This document shows, piece after piece, positions 43,367-53,100 of a DNA stretch of 55,477 bases. A program made the position numbers and the translations under genes. The notes under the pieces are model-generated. The model was not told the origin of the DNA and did no database searches. It worked only from the letters and a program-made list of their open reading frames with translations. Source of the stretch: Betaproteobacteria bacterium (lineage in GTDB: Bacteria > Pseudomonadota > Gammaproteobacteria > Burkholderiales > Casimicrobiaceae). The stretch is from positions 1 through 55,477 of the forward strand of contig JADIZG010000030.1 in the NCBI GenBank assembly GCA_016704895.1, given 5' to 3'. How positions within the stretch are numbered: position 1 is the first letter of the stretch; every line of letters starts with the position of its first letter.

Positions 43367-43443
43367 GGGGTCAGAGCTGTAACATTTCGTTCCTAAGCCT
43401 GCGGCGTCACAGCCGCCTGGACGAAATGTTGCAGCCTGACCCC
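43367..43443. repeat. GGGGTCAG palindromic element, copy c
   Basis: The cleanest copy, 77 bp. The left arm is ggggtcagagctgtaac followed by atttcgttcc; the right arm is ggacgaaatg followed by ttgcagcctgacccc. The two arms pair over about 25 bases with few mismatches around a GCGGCGTCACAGCCGC middle that itself forms a GCGGC/GCCGC stem. Confidence 0.85.
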
Positions 43444-43475
43444 AATCCCCTGCCCGCCCGACCCCGCCCGCGACA

Positions 43476-44558
43476 TCACGCCTCCCCTCCCAGCGCCGCG
43501 AGCTGCTCGGCCTGGAACTCGTGCTGGAGCGCGCTGACGATCTCGTCGAGTTCACCGTCCATGATCGCGTCGATCCGGTAGAGCGTCAGGTTGATCCGGT
43601 GGTCGGTCACGCGGCCCTGCGGGAAATTGTAGGTCCGGATGCGCTCGCTGCGGTCGCCCGACCCGATCAGGCTCTTGCGCGCCGCGGCCTCCCTGGCCTG
43701 GCGCTCGCTGCGCTGGCGATCGAGCAGGCGCGACGCGAGCACCGCCATCGCCTGCGCGCGGTTGCGGTGCTGCGAGCGGTCGTCCTGGCACTCGACGACG
43801 AGCCCGGTCGGCAGGTGCGTGATGCGCACCGCGGAGTCGGTCTTGTTGATGTGCTGGCCGCCGGCGCCCGACGCCCGGAACGTGTCGATGCGCAGGTCCG
43901 CCGGGCTGATCTGGATGTCGGCGATCGGATCGGCTTCCGGCAGCACCGCCACCGTGCACGCGGACGTGTGGATGCGTCCCTGCGCCTCGGTCTCGGGCAC
44001 GCGCTGCACGCGGTGGCCGCCCGACTCGAACTTGAGCTTCGCGTACGCGCCCTCGCCCGCGATCCGCGCGATCACCTCGCGGTAGCCGCCGAGCTCCGAG
44101 GGCGACGACGACACGATCTCGACCTTCCAGCCCTTGCGCTCGGCGTAGCGCGCGTACATGCGGATCAGGTCGCCCGCGAAGAGCGCGCTCTCGTCGCCGC
44201 CCGTGCCCGCGCGAACCTCGAGGAACACGTTGCGCGCGTCGTTCGCGTCCTTCGGGAGCAGCGCGGCCTGCAGCTCGCGAGCGAGCGCGTCCATGCGCTC
44301 CTTCGCGGCGGCGCGCTCCTCGTCGGCAAACGCCTTCATCGACGGGTCCGAGGCCATCTCGTCGGCCGCGGCGAGATCGGACTCCGCCTGCCGCCACGCG
44401 TTGAAGCGCTCGACGACCGGCGTCACCTCGGCGTGCTCCCTCGAGTACGCGCGGAAGCGGTCCATGTCGCCCGCCGTCTCGGGCGCGGCGAGCAGGTGGT
44501 CGAGCTCGGCGAGCCGTGTCGCGAGCTGTTCGAGGCGAGTGCGGAGGGAGAGCTTCAC
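43476..44558 (-). CDS. prfA: peptide chain release factor 1
   Basis: 360 residues, canonical length. GTGGDESALFAGDL, RVPETEAQGRIHTSACTVAVLPE and GAGGQHINKTDSAVRITHLPTG with the catalytic GGQ at 233-235 identify RF1 (UAG/UAA). The start is GTG 44558, but only 2 nt before it stands a GGGGTCAG element, so the position of a ribosome binding site is occupied by repeat sequence (GACCCCTC). It follows hemA on the same strand, as in other betaproteobacteria. Confidence 0.97.
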   Translation of the reverse strand: MKLSLRTRLEQLATRLAELDHLLAAPETAGDMDRFRAYSREHAEVTPVVERFNAWRQAESDLAAADEMASDPSMKAFADEERAAAKERMDALARELQAALLPKDANDARNVFLEVRAGTGGDESALFAGDLIRMYARYAERKGWKVEIVSSSPSELGGYREVIARIAGEGAYAKLKFESGGHRVQRVPETEAQGRIHTSACTVAVLPEADPIADIQISPADLRIDTFRASGAGGQHINKTDSAVRITHLPTGLVVECQDDRSQHRNRAQAMAVLASRLLDRQRSERQAREAAARKSLIGSGDRSERIRTYNFPQGRVTDHRINLTLYRIDAIMDGELDEIVSALQHEFQAEQLAALGGEA

Positions 44559-44560
44559 GA

Positions 44561-44712
44561 GGGGTCAGACCGGGTTCTGTTGGTATGGGGGCTGACCCCG
44601 GTTTTCGGCATGGGCCGAGAACCGGGAACTTCCCGAGGCGTGACCATCAACGTAGCGGAGGAAAAGGCAGGAACCGGGGTCAGACCCCGATAGGGCCGGG
44701 GTCAGACCCCCA
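44561..44712. repeat. cluster of GGGGTCAG inverted repeats between prfA and hemA
   Basis: Within 152 nt there are three GGGGTCAGAC units (44561, 44677, 44699) and a GCTGACCCCGG unit facing them at 44591. ggggtcagacccc at 44677 is a perfect 6+1+6 palindrome, and gttttcggcatgggccgaga forms a smaller stem. It lacks the AACATTTCGT part of copies a-c, so it is a related but distinct subtype. It separates the hemA stop from the prfA start. Confidence 0.75.
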
Positions 44713-44721
44713 GCCCCCAAG

Positions 44722-45987
44722 CTAATGCCCGTCGACCGGCGGCTCGTGCAGGCGGTAGACGCGCTGGAACAGCGCGATCAGCTCGGCGCGCTCGGCGTCG
44801 CCGGCCGTGTTGAGCGCCGAGAGCGGCGCGTGCAGGAACTTGTTCGCGAGCCCGCGTGCGAGCGCGTCGAGCACGCGGTCCGGCGGCGTGCCGTTCGCGA
44901 GCATGCGGCGCGCGCGCTCGAGCTCGATCTCGCGCATCTCGTCGACGTGGCCGGACAGCGCGTGGATCGTCGGGACGACGGTGCGTCCCTCGAGCCAGCG
45001 CAGGAAGTGGCCGGTCTGCTCGGCGATCATCGCCTCGGCCTGCGTGACCGCTTCGCGGCGGATCTGCAGGTTGTCCTTGACGATCGCCGACAGGTCGTCG
45101 ACCGAATAGAGGAACACGTCGTCGAGCGCGCCGGCCTCGGGCTCCACGTCGCGCGGCACCGCGAGGTCGACGATGAACACCGGTGCGTGGCGCCGCGCCT
45201 TGATCACGCGCTCGAGCAGTCCCTTGCCGAGGATCGGCAGCGTGCTCGCCGTGCAGGTGACGATCATGTCGAACTGCGGCAGCCGCTCGGCCAGCTCGTT
45301 CAGCAGGATCGCCTCGGCGCCGAGCCGGTCGGCGAGCGACTGCCCGCGCTCGAGCGTGCGGTTCGCGACCGTGACCGACTTCGGGTGTTTCGCGACGAAG
45401 TGGTTGGCCGCCAGCTCGATCATCTCGCCCGCGCCGATCAGCAGCAGCCGCTGATCGGCGATCGACGGGAAGATGCGCTCGGCGAGCTTCACGGCCGCCG
45501 CGGCCATCGAGATCGACGCGCTGCCGATGTCGGTCTGCGAGCGCACGTCCTTCGCGACCGCGAACGTGCGCTGGAACAGGCGGTTGAGCACGAGGCCGAG
45601 CGATCCGGCCGACTCGGCGGTGCGCACCGCCTGCTTCATCTGGCCCAGGATCTGCGGCTCGCCCAGCACCATCGAGTCGAGTCCCGCGGCGACGCGGAAC
45701 GCGTGCGTGACCGCCTGGTCCTGCCCCAGCGTGTAGAGGTGCGGGCGCAGCGTGTCCGACTTGAGCCCGTGCACGTCCTCGAGCCAGTGCGCGACCCGCG
45801 TCGGCTCGCCGCCGTGGAAATAGACCTCGGTCCGGTTGCAGGTCGACAGGATCGCCGCTTCCTTGACCGTGCGTGCGCCGGTGATGTCGCGCAGCGCGTC
45901 GGCGAGCGCGTCCGGCCCGAACGTGACCCGTTCGCGCACCTCGAGCGGCGCGGTCGTGTGGTTGAGTCCGACGGTGTGGAGCGACAT
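44722..45987 (-). CDS. hemA: glutamyl-tRNA reductase
   Basis: 421 residues. VGLNHTTAPLEVRERVTF at the start, the catalytic Cys in ILSTCNRTEVYF (C50), GLDSMVLGEPQILGQMKQA, LIGAGEMIELAANHF (NADPH site) and VTCTASTLPILGKG are diagnostic. It reduces Glu-tRNA to glutamate-1-semialdehyde, the first step of tetrapyrrole synthesis. It leads the hemA-prfA-prmC operon; the ATG at 45987 is supported by the universal MxLxTVGLNH start. Confidence 0.97.
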   Translation of the reverse strand: MSLHTVGLNHTTAPLEVRERVTFGPDALADALRDITGARTVKEAAILSTCNRTEVYFHGGEPTRVAHWLEDVHGLKSDTLRPHLYTLGQDQAVTHAFRVAAGLDSMVLGEPQILGQMKQAVRTAESAGSLGLVLNRLFQRTFAVAKDVRSQTDIGSASISMAAAAVKLAERIFPSIADQRLLLIGAGEMIELAANHFVAKHPKSVTVANRTLERGQSLADRLGAEAILLNELAERLPQFDMIVTCTASTLPILGKGLLERVIKARRHAPVFIVDLAVPRDVEPEAGALDDVFLYSVDDLSAIVKDNLQIRREAVTQAEAMIAEQTGHFLRWLEGRTVVPTIHALSGHVDEMREIELERARRMLANGTPPDRVLDALARGLANKFLHAPLSALNTAGDAERAELIALFQRVYRLHEPPVDGH

Positions 45988-46029
45988 GGCGTTGCCCGGC
46001 CCGGGCGCCGGCCCGGTCGGTTCTGGCGC

Positions 46030-46035
46030 ATTTTA
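46030..46035 (-). promoter_or_regulatory. candidate -10 box of the hemA promoter
   Basis: TAAAAT on the minus strand within the inverted repeat GCGCTAAAATGCGC, 42 nt upstream of the hemA ATG. It is the only AT-rich hexamer in the gap between hemA and the divergent cyclase gene. No -35 is identified. Confidence 0.4.
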
Positions 46036-46208
46036 GCGCGTTCGCGCCCCGGCGCACCGCAGGACATTGATTTCGATCAGCATTCCAGTCCGGCCAGCCG
46101 GCGGGCGGGGCGCCGGGGGCTGCCCAGGTCGATCCCGGCCTGCGATGGCGACCGGCTCCGGCCCGAATGCGGGTACGCTCTCCCGCGACCCCGTCCCCGG
46201 ACCCGACC

Positions 46209-47709
46209 ATGGACCCTCCCGGTCTCAAGCGCCGCCTGACCTGCATCCTCGCCACCGACGCGGTCGGCTACAGCCGCCTCGTCAACGAGGACGAGACCGG
46301 CGCGCTGCGCGTCCTCGCCGCGCATCGCGCGGTCATCGACGGCATCATCGCGTACCACGACGGACGCATCGCCAACACCGCCGGCGACTCGGTGCTCGCC
46401 GAATTCGGCAGCGTGGTCGAGGGCGTGCGCTGCGCGGTCGAGATCCAGGACGCGCTGAAGACGCGCAACGAATCGCTGCCCGAGGCGCAGCGGATGCACT
46501 TCCGCATCGGCATCAACCTGGGCGAAGTCGTCGTCAAGGGCGACGACCTGCTGGGCGACGGCGTCAACGTCGCCGCGCGGCTGCAGAGCATCGCCGAGCC
46601 CGGCGGCATCCTCGTCTCGTCGTCGGTCTACGACCAGATCACCGGCAAGCTCGACCTCGGCTTCGAGGACATGGGCGAGCAGGCGCTCAAGAACATCGCC
46701 CGGCCGATCCGCGCGTTCAGCGTGTCCGGCGCGGGCGGCACGGTCCGCGGGCCGCCCGGTTCGCGGGCGACGACCGCGCGAAGCCGTGGCGTGCCCATCG
46801 CGATCGGCGCGCTCGTCCTCGTCGCGATCGCCGGCGGCGTTGCGTGGATGCAGGGATGGGTCGGCGGGCCGCGTACGACGCCGACGACCGTCGCGGCGAT
46901 CGATCCGGCGAAAGCGAAGCTCGAGGCCGACCTCGCCGCGTCCGAAAAGGCGCGGCTGCAGGCCGAGCAGCGCGCGAGCACCGCCGACGCGGATGCGATC
47001 CGCGCGCGTGCGGAGGCCGAAGCCGCCGCGATGCGCGCGAAGGCGGAAACCGAAGCGGGTGCGATGAAAACGAAGGCGCAGTCCGAAATGGCGGCATTGC
47101 GCGCGCAGGCAGCGCAGGAAGCGAGCCGCACCAAGGCGGCGGACGCGGATGCGATCAGGGCGCGCGCCGAATCCGAGGCCGCGGCCGCTGAAATCGAAGT
47201 CGGAAACCGAGGCGGCCGCGGTGAGAGCGAAGGCGCAGGCGGACGTCGCCGCGATGCAGGCGAAGGCGGCGCAGGAAGCGAAGGCCGCGCAGGAAGCCGC
47301 CACGGCGAAGGCCGCACAGGAGTCTGCCGCCACGAAAGCCGCCGCGGTCGCCGCCGCTCCCGTCGCGGGCGACAGCGCGAACCGCTACGACGGCGTGTGG
47401 TCGATGAAGTTCGATTGCGGGGCGTACCGGAACCTCCCGCCGAACACGCGCAGAGCCGACATTCTCGTGCGCGGGGGCGAGTTCGTGCTCGAGCGCGGGA
47501 ACCCCGGCGAGCCCGGCTACAACATCACGCGCGGGCGTCCCGCCTCCGACGGTACGCTCGTGCTGACGGGCACCGCCATCGGCAACCAGGCGTTCAACTA
47601 CGGCAAGCCCTTCGACAACCACTTCGCCGGGGGCTGGACGACCGATCGCTTCCTGCTGCACGGCTCCTGGGGCGGTCGCAAGTGCGACGTGGAGGTCGCG
47701 CGCAAGTAG
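46209..47709 (+). CDS. class III adenylate/guanylate cyclase with TM, coiled coil and unknown C-terminal domain; one frameshift
   Basis: About 500 residues. The N-terminal cyclase domain (residues ~10-185) has CILATDAVGYSRLV (metal Asp), GRIANTAGDSVLAEF (second metal Asp), FRIGINLGEVV and LLGDGVNVAARLQSIAEPGGILVSS (transition-state Asn/Arg). A TM helix follows (PIAIGALVLVAIAGGVAWM, ~198-216). Next is a ~125-residue Ala/Glu/Lys/Arg heptad region with DNA-level repeats (ADADAIRARAE twice), predicted coiled coil. Last comes a ~110-residue domain from YDGVWSMKFDCGAYRNLPP, beta-rich, periplasmic by topology, unrecognised. One extra base near 47193 in the repeat region breaks the frame (span 1501 nt). 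It likely signals through cAMP, with a possible ligand-sensing extracytoplasmic domain. Confidence 0.82.
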
Positions 47710-47990
47710 GGATGGGAGAAACCCGGATGGCGAGTCCGTTCAGCACCGTTGCGATGGTCGCGACACATGCGCTGGCCGTCAGCGCGCGCGCCGCCGACTC
47801 GGAACGATGCGCTCGATCCCCGGGCCATGGCGCTGCCCTCGATCGCCTGCCTGCTGCTCGGGGCAGGTGCGCTGCGCCGGCGAGGCCGACCGCCCCTTCG
47901 CCTGACCGGGCAGCCTCGGACGCTGCGCCGTTTGAAGGCCGGAATCGGGAAGGCTACCGCCCCCGACGGCCACGCCGCGCCAACCGTCCC
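47710..47990. other. 281-nt region between convergent cyclase and recG genes
   Basis: No gene is supported. A short frame begins MASPFSTVAMVATHALAVSARAADSERC just after the cyclase stop, with GGGAGAAACCC before its ATG, and looks like the start of a secreted protein. It then decays into Arg/Pro-rich text that runs on antisense to recG. A second frame has ALPSIACLLLGAGALRRRGR, a pattern like the end of a PEP-CTERM-type protein. Both could be remnants of a degraded exported-protein gene. No strong terminator hairpin is evident. Confidence 0.35.
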
Positions 47991-50093
47991 CTACGCCCTG
48001 ATGAATTCCGCCCGCCCGCCCAGCCAGCGCGCGAGGTGGGCCTGCGCCGCGTCCGGAAACTTCGCGATGAGCTCGTCGGCCGCGTCGCGCGCCTGCTCGA
48101 TCAGCGCGGTGTCGCGCTCGAGGTCGGCGAAGCGCAGCATCGGCACGCCGGACTGCCGCGCGCCCAGGAACTCGCCGGGGCCGCGGATCGCGAGGTCCTG
48201 CCGCGCGATCTCGAAGCCGTCGGTCGACTCGTAGATCACCTTGAGCCGCGCCTTCGCGGTCTCGGAGAGCGGCTCCTCGAACAGCAGGATGCACTGGCTC
48301 TCGGCGGCGCCGCGGCCGACGCGCCCGCGCAGCTGGTGGAGCTGCGCGAGGCCGAAGCGCTCGGCGTGCTCGATCACCATGATCGACGCGTTCGGCACGT
48401 CGACGCCGACCTCGATCACCGTCGTCGCCACGAGCACGCCGATTTCGCCGCGGACGAACGCGTCCATCACCGCGGCCTTCTCGGCGGGCTTCATCCGGCC
48501 GTGCAGCAGGCCCACCACCACCCTCCCCGGGAGCGCAGCCGCCGTCAGCTCGGCGTGCAGCGCCACCGCCGTCTGCAGCTCGAGCTTCTCGCTCTCCTCG
48601 ATCAGCGGGCACACCCAGTACACCTGCGCGCCCGCCTCGCAGCGCTTGCCGACGTGGTCGACGATCTCCGCTCGTCGCTTCTGATTGACGATCCGCGTCA
48701 CCACCGGCGTGCGTCCCGGCGGCAATTCGTCCAGCACCGACACGTCGAGGTCCGCGTAGAACGTCATCGCGAGCGTGCGCGGGATCGGCGTCGCGCTCAT
48801 CATCAGCTGGTGCGCCTCGGCCAGCCCCTTGCCGCGCAGCGCGAGCCGCTGCGCGACGCCGAACCGGTGCTGCTCGTCGACGATCGCGAGCCCCAGCCGC
48901 GGCATCTCGACGCCCTCCTGGAACAGCGCGTGCGTCCCGACCGCGAACTGCGCCTCGCCGCTCGCCAGGCGCTCTCTCGCGCGCTTGCGCTCCTTCGCCG
49001 GCAGCGAGCCCGACAGCCAGGCGATCTCGACCGGCAGCCCGTCGAGCCACGATGCGAGCTTGCGGTAGTGCTGCTCGGCCAGGAGCTCGGTGGGCGCCAT
49101 GAACGCGACTTGCCGCCCGCTCTCGATCGCCTGCAGCGCCGCGAGCGCGGCGACGACGGTCTTGCCGGATCCGACGTCGCCCTGCAGCAACCGCTGCATC
49201 GGCATCGAGCGCTTGAGGTCGTGCGCGATCTCGCGCGTCACCTTCTGCTGCGCGCGCGTGAGCTCGAAGCCCACCCGCGCGAGCAGCTGCTTCTGCAGGA
49301 CGCCGGTCCCGGTGAGCACCGGCGCGTTGCGTTTCGCGCGCGCCGCGCGGTGCGCCTTGAGCGAGAGCTGCTGCGCGACCAGCTCGTCGAACTTGAGCCG
49401 CGTCCACGCCGGATGCGTGCGCGCGTCGAGCGCCTTCTGCGTGAGCGCGGCGAGCCGCGGCGGCGGCGTGTGCAGGAACGTGACCGCGTCGCCGAACTTC
49501 CACAGCGCGCGCCTGCGCACGACCTCGTCGGGCAGCGTCTCGGCGAGCCGCCCGGGATCGGCCGCGAGCGAGCGAGCGATCACCTTGCGCAGCGTCTCCT
49601 GTCCGAGCCCCGCCGTCGTGGGATAGACGGGGGTCAGCCGGTCCTCGAGCGGCGCGCCCTCGTGCACGACCCTGAACTGCGGGTGCACGATCTCGGGACC
49701 GAAGTAGCCCTCGCGCACGTCGCCGTAGACCCGCACGCGCGCGCCCTGCTCGAGCGCCTTCTGCTGGTTCGGGTAGAAGGAGAAGAAGCGCAGCGTGAGA
49801 CCCGCCCGGCCGCCGCGCTCGTCGACTTCCTCGATCCGGCAGACGAGCTGGCGCCGCGGCCGGTAGGCGATGTCGACGTCGACGACGGTGCCCTCGGTCT
49901 GCAGCGTCTCGCCGACCTTCACCTGCGCGAGCGGCACCAGCCGCGTGTGATCCTCGTAGCGGAGCGGCAGGTGCAGCACGAGGTCCTCGTCGCGCGCGAC
50001 GCCCAGCCGCGCGAGCTTGTCGGCGAGGGTGTCGCCGGCCTTGCGCGGCGCGCCGCCGCGCGCAGCGGCGGAGCTGGCCTGGGCCTCGGTCAT
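47991..50093 (-). CDS. recG: ATP-dependent DNA helicase RecG
   Basis: 700 residues from ATG 50093. The N-terminal wedge/OB domain has LHLPLRYEDHTRLVPL; the helicase core has MQRLLQGDVGSGKTVVAALAAL (Walker A 305-312), MAPTELLAEQH, VDEQHRFGVAQR (DExH), MMSATPIPRTLAM, VLVATTVIEVGVDVPNASIMVIEHAERFGLAQLHQLRGRVGRG and RGPGEFLGARQSG. It reverses stalled replication forks. The frame extends 50 codons upstream, but that text is Arg-rich and not part of the family. The stop is 281 nt from the convergent cyclase gene. Confidence 0.96.
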   Translation of the reverse strand: MTEAQASSAAARGGAPRKAGDTLADKLARLGVARDEDLVLHLPLRYEDHTRLVPLAQVKVGETLQTEGTVVDVDIAYRPRRQLVCRIEEVDERGGRAGLTLRFFSFYPNQQKALEQGARVRVYGDVREGYFGPEIVHPQFRVVHEGAPLEDRLTPVYPTTAGLGQETLRKVIARSLAADPGRLAETLPDEVVRRRALWKFGDAVTFLHTPPPRLAALTQKALDARTHPAWTRLKFDELVAQQLSLKAHRAARAKRNAPVLTGTGVLQKQLLARVGFELTRAQQKVTREIAHDLKRSMPMQRLLQGDVGSGKTVVAALAALQAIESGRQVAFMAPTELLAEQHYRKLASWLDGLPVEIAWLSGSLPAKERKRARERLASGEAQFAVGTHALFQEGVEMPRLGLAIVDEQHRFGVAQRLALRGKGLAEAHQLMMSATPIPRTLAMTFYADLDVSVLDELPPGRTPVVTRIVNQKRRAEIVDHVGKRCEAGAQVYWVCPLIEESEKLELQTAVALHAELTAAALPGRVVVGLLHGRMKPAEKAAVMDAFVRGEIGVLVATTVIEVGVDVPNASIMVIEHAERFGLAQLHQLRGRVGRGAAESQCILLFEEPLSETAKARLKVIYESTDGFEIARQDLAIRGPGEFLGARQSGVPMLRFADLERDTALIEQARDAADELIAKFPDAAQAHLARWLGGRAEFIRA

Positions 50094-50163
50094 GGGGGCG
50101 GGTGCGGGCGGTAGACGACGCCGCACTCTAGCACTCCGGCGCCGGCAATCGCGCCGACGCGCG

Positions 50164-53100
50164 TCACACGATCTCGAGCAGCATCTCCACGAACAGCTTC
50201 CACGCGCCGGAGCTCTGAATCGTGATCTCGGCGCCCTCGGCACCCAGGGTCGACAGGACCGAGGCGTCTGCGAACTTCTTCACCTGGTCGCGGAGGAACT
50301 TGCGCGCCGCGGGCGACATCTGGAAGACCGCGGTCGCGATCGCAACACGCGCCTTCGCGATCGCCGCCGTGCTCGCCTCGCTCAGCACCTTGCCGGCGGC
50401 CTTCGTCGCGAGGAGCGCCTCGATCTCGCTGTACGCCGGCGCGATGACCCGCATCGCCTGCGTGAACTCCGCAGCGTGACCGCGCTCACCACCTCGCCGC
50501 CGAGTCCCAGCGCCTCGCCGACGGCGCCGGACAGCTTGCTCATGGCCGGCCCCATCCAGGCGCCGGCGTAATTGAGCACGGGCGCGGCCAGCTTGAACAT
50601 GCACGGCCCCGCTCCGGCCATCACGAGTTCGGTCAGCAGCGTGTTCGCTCCGGCCTGCAGAGCGACGCCGAACACCCGGGTCCGGTAGAGCTCCGCCGCC
50701 GAAGACGGCCGCCGAATGCGCCGCCGCGAGGCCGAGCGTGATCTGCTGGACGGACCGAGAGCTCCGGCAGCCCCGTCGCCCGGTCGGGTCGACGTAGTTG
50801 ACCGGATCGTCGTGCGCGTAGACGTAGCGATGCAGCGACATCGGTGCAATCGGATCGCCCGCGTAGGGATCGCGCGTCGGGAAGCGCCCGAGCTGCGGGT
50901 CGTAGGCGCGGGCGCGGAGGTCATAGTGCCCGGTGTCGTCGAGCCGTTCGCCGCGATAGCGGTGCGGATTGATGGAGCCGCCCGCGGCTGCAACCGGCTC
51001 GCCCCAGGCGTCGTAGCGATAGGTGTCGATGATCGCGCCGCCGGCATCGGTGAGCGCGCGAACGCTGCCGAGCGGATCCGCGAGGAACACGCTCGCCGCA
51101 CCCGATCGCGTCGTCGCCAGCACCTCGGATCCGACCGAGTAGCGCGCGGCGAGCGTCCCGCCCCCGTCGCGCTCCTCCAGCACCTGCGAGACGCCGTACG
51201 GGCTCGCGCCGTCGACGAGGTAGCGCGTGACGCCGGCGGGCGTGCTCGCGCGCACGCGCCGGCCATCGTCGTCGAGCTGGTATTGCGTCGCGAATCCGCC
51301 GCCCGCGACCGACACCAGCCGGTCGTCCGGGTCGTAGCCGTAGCTGGTCACGGCCGCACCGACGGTGCGCGGCTCGCCGATTGCCGTTGGCGTTCCAGGC
51401 GTAGGTCGCGGCGCCGGCGGTCAGGACCCGATCGTCCAGGTCGTAGGCGTACGCGGTCGGCGCGCCGTCGCGCACCGCCAATGCCCGATTGCCGACAGCG
51501 TCGTAGGCGTGCGTCGCCGTGCGCGGCCCGGTCCCGGTCCGCGTCTCCGACACCAGGCGGCCCAGCGCGTCGTACGCCAAGGTCTCGACCGACCCGTCCA
51601 GCTCGGCGATCGAGCTGCGCCGGCCCGACGGCGAGTAGGCGGTCGTCCACGAGGCGAGCACGCCTCCCGCGTTTCGCTGGACGATCGAGGTCGGCCGGTC
51701 GCGCGCGTCGAAGAGGGTCGTCGCCACCACGCCGTTCGGGGCGGACTGCCGTACGCGATTGCCGACGAGATCCCAGGCGAAGTCGAACGTGCCTTCGGGT
51801 ACCCCGACGCGCGTCAGCCGGTCGAGCGCGTCGTGCTCGTAGCTCGTCGTCGACGCGGGCGCGGCGAGCGCGACGAGACGACCCGCCGCATCGTACGCGT
51901 AGCCGACGACCTCGCCCGTCGGGTGCGTGACCGCCGAAAGCCGTCCGGCGGCATCGTAGTCGAACGTCGTGACGCCCCGCGTGTCGGTCACCGTGCTGCG
52001 CTGGCCGTCGGGTGCGTAGGCGTAGGCGGTCGTCGCGCCGCCCGGCAGCGTGCGCGACGCCAGGCGGTTCATCGCGTCATGAACGGCGATCGTCGTGCGG
52101 CCGAGGCCGTCGACGCGCGCGACGAGGTTGCCGACGGCGTCGTAGGCGAACGATTCCGTCGCGCCGCTCGGCGTCCGTCGCTCGATCAGGCGATCGAGCG
52201 CGTCGTAGCGGAATCGCGTCGTGCGCCCGAGCGCATCGGTCTGCGACACACGGTTGCCCGCCTCGTCGTAGGCGTAGGTCGCCGCCCCGGCGTGGCCGGC
52301 TACGCTTACCAGGCGACCGAGCGCGTCGTAGCCGAAGGTCGTCACCTGTCCCTCTTCGTTGGTGACGCTCGTGCGCCTCCCAAGCGCGTCCCAGCCCTGC
52401 TGGACCGAGCTTCCGTCCGGGTACGTCGTCCTGACGAGGCGTGCCTGCGCGTCGTACTCGAACGACGTGACGCGGCCGTAGGGATCGGTGCGGGTCACCG
52501 GCATGCCGAGCGCGTCGTGCACGGACGTCCAGAGCGGGCGCACGAGCGGCCCGGCATGGCCGTCGGGGACGTCGGGCTGGGTGACCGCGGTCCGGCGCCC
52601 GACGCCGTCGTACGCGTAATCGGTCCGGTTCCCCAGCGCATCGATGGCGGCGGCAACACGCCCCGCAGCCGTGTAGATCCTGCGCAGCGTCGCGCCGCCC
52701 GGCAGCGTCGTGAGGACGCGCCGGTTCGCCTCGTCGTAGGCGTAGGTCGTCGTGCGGCCCGCGCGGTCGATCCACGCGACCGCGTTGCCCTCGGGATCGA
52801 AGGTCCACGCATCGAAACTGCCGTCCGGGTAGGTGACGCGCTCTATCCTCCCGAGGACGTCGTAGGCGGTTGTCGTGCGCCGGTCCAGCGCGTCGATCAT
52901 CGCGACCTGGCGGCCCGTGGCGTCGTAGTCGAAGCGGCTCGTGCCACCCGCCGGATCGGTCCGCGCGACCATTCGATTCGCGGCATCCCAGCCGTAGGTC
53001 GTCGTCAGCGCCGTGAGGACGCCATCGATCGTCCGGTGCCGCGTCACGGTCGTCTGGTTGCCGTTCGCGTCGTACGTGTAGTCCACGCGCGCGAGGAGCG

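Noticed and set aside
47749..47900. Possible PEP-CTERM-like or secreted small protein after the cyclase
   Set aside because: The suggestive segments are in different frames and followed by low-complexity text; too weak to call a gene.
46167..50114. A 1315-codon plus-strand frame joining the cyclase to sequence antisense to recG
   Set aside because: The cyclase part is real, but after the indel near 47193 it reads noise and then the antisense of recG; not a fusion protein.
50094..50163. Immunity gene for the RHS C-terminal region
   Set aside because: Only 70 nt separate the RHS stop from recG; no ORF fits on the same strand.
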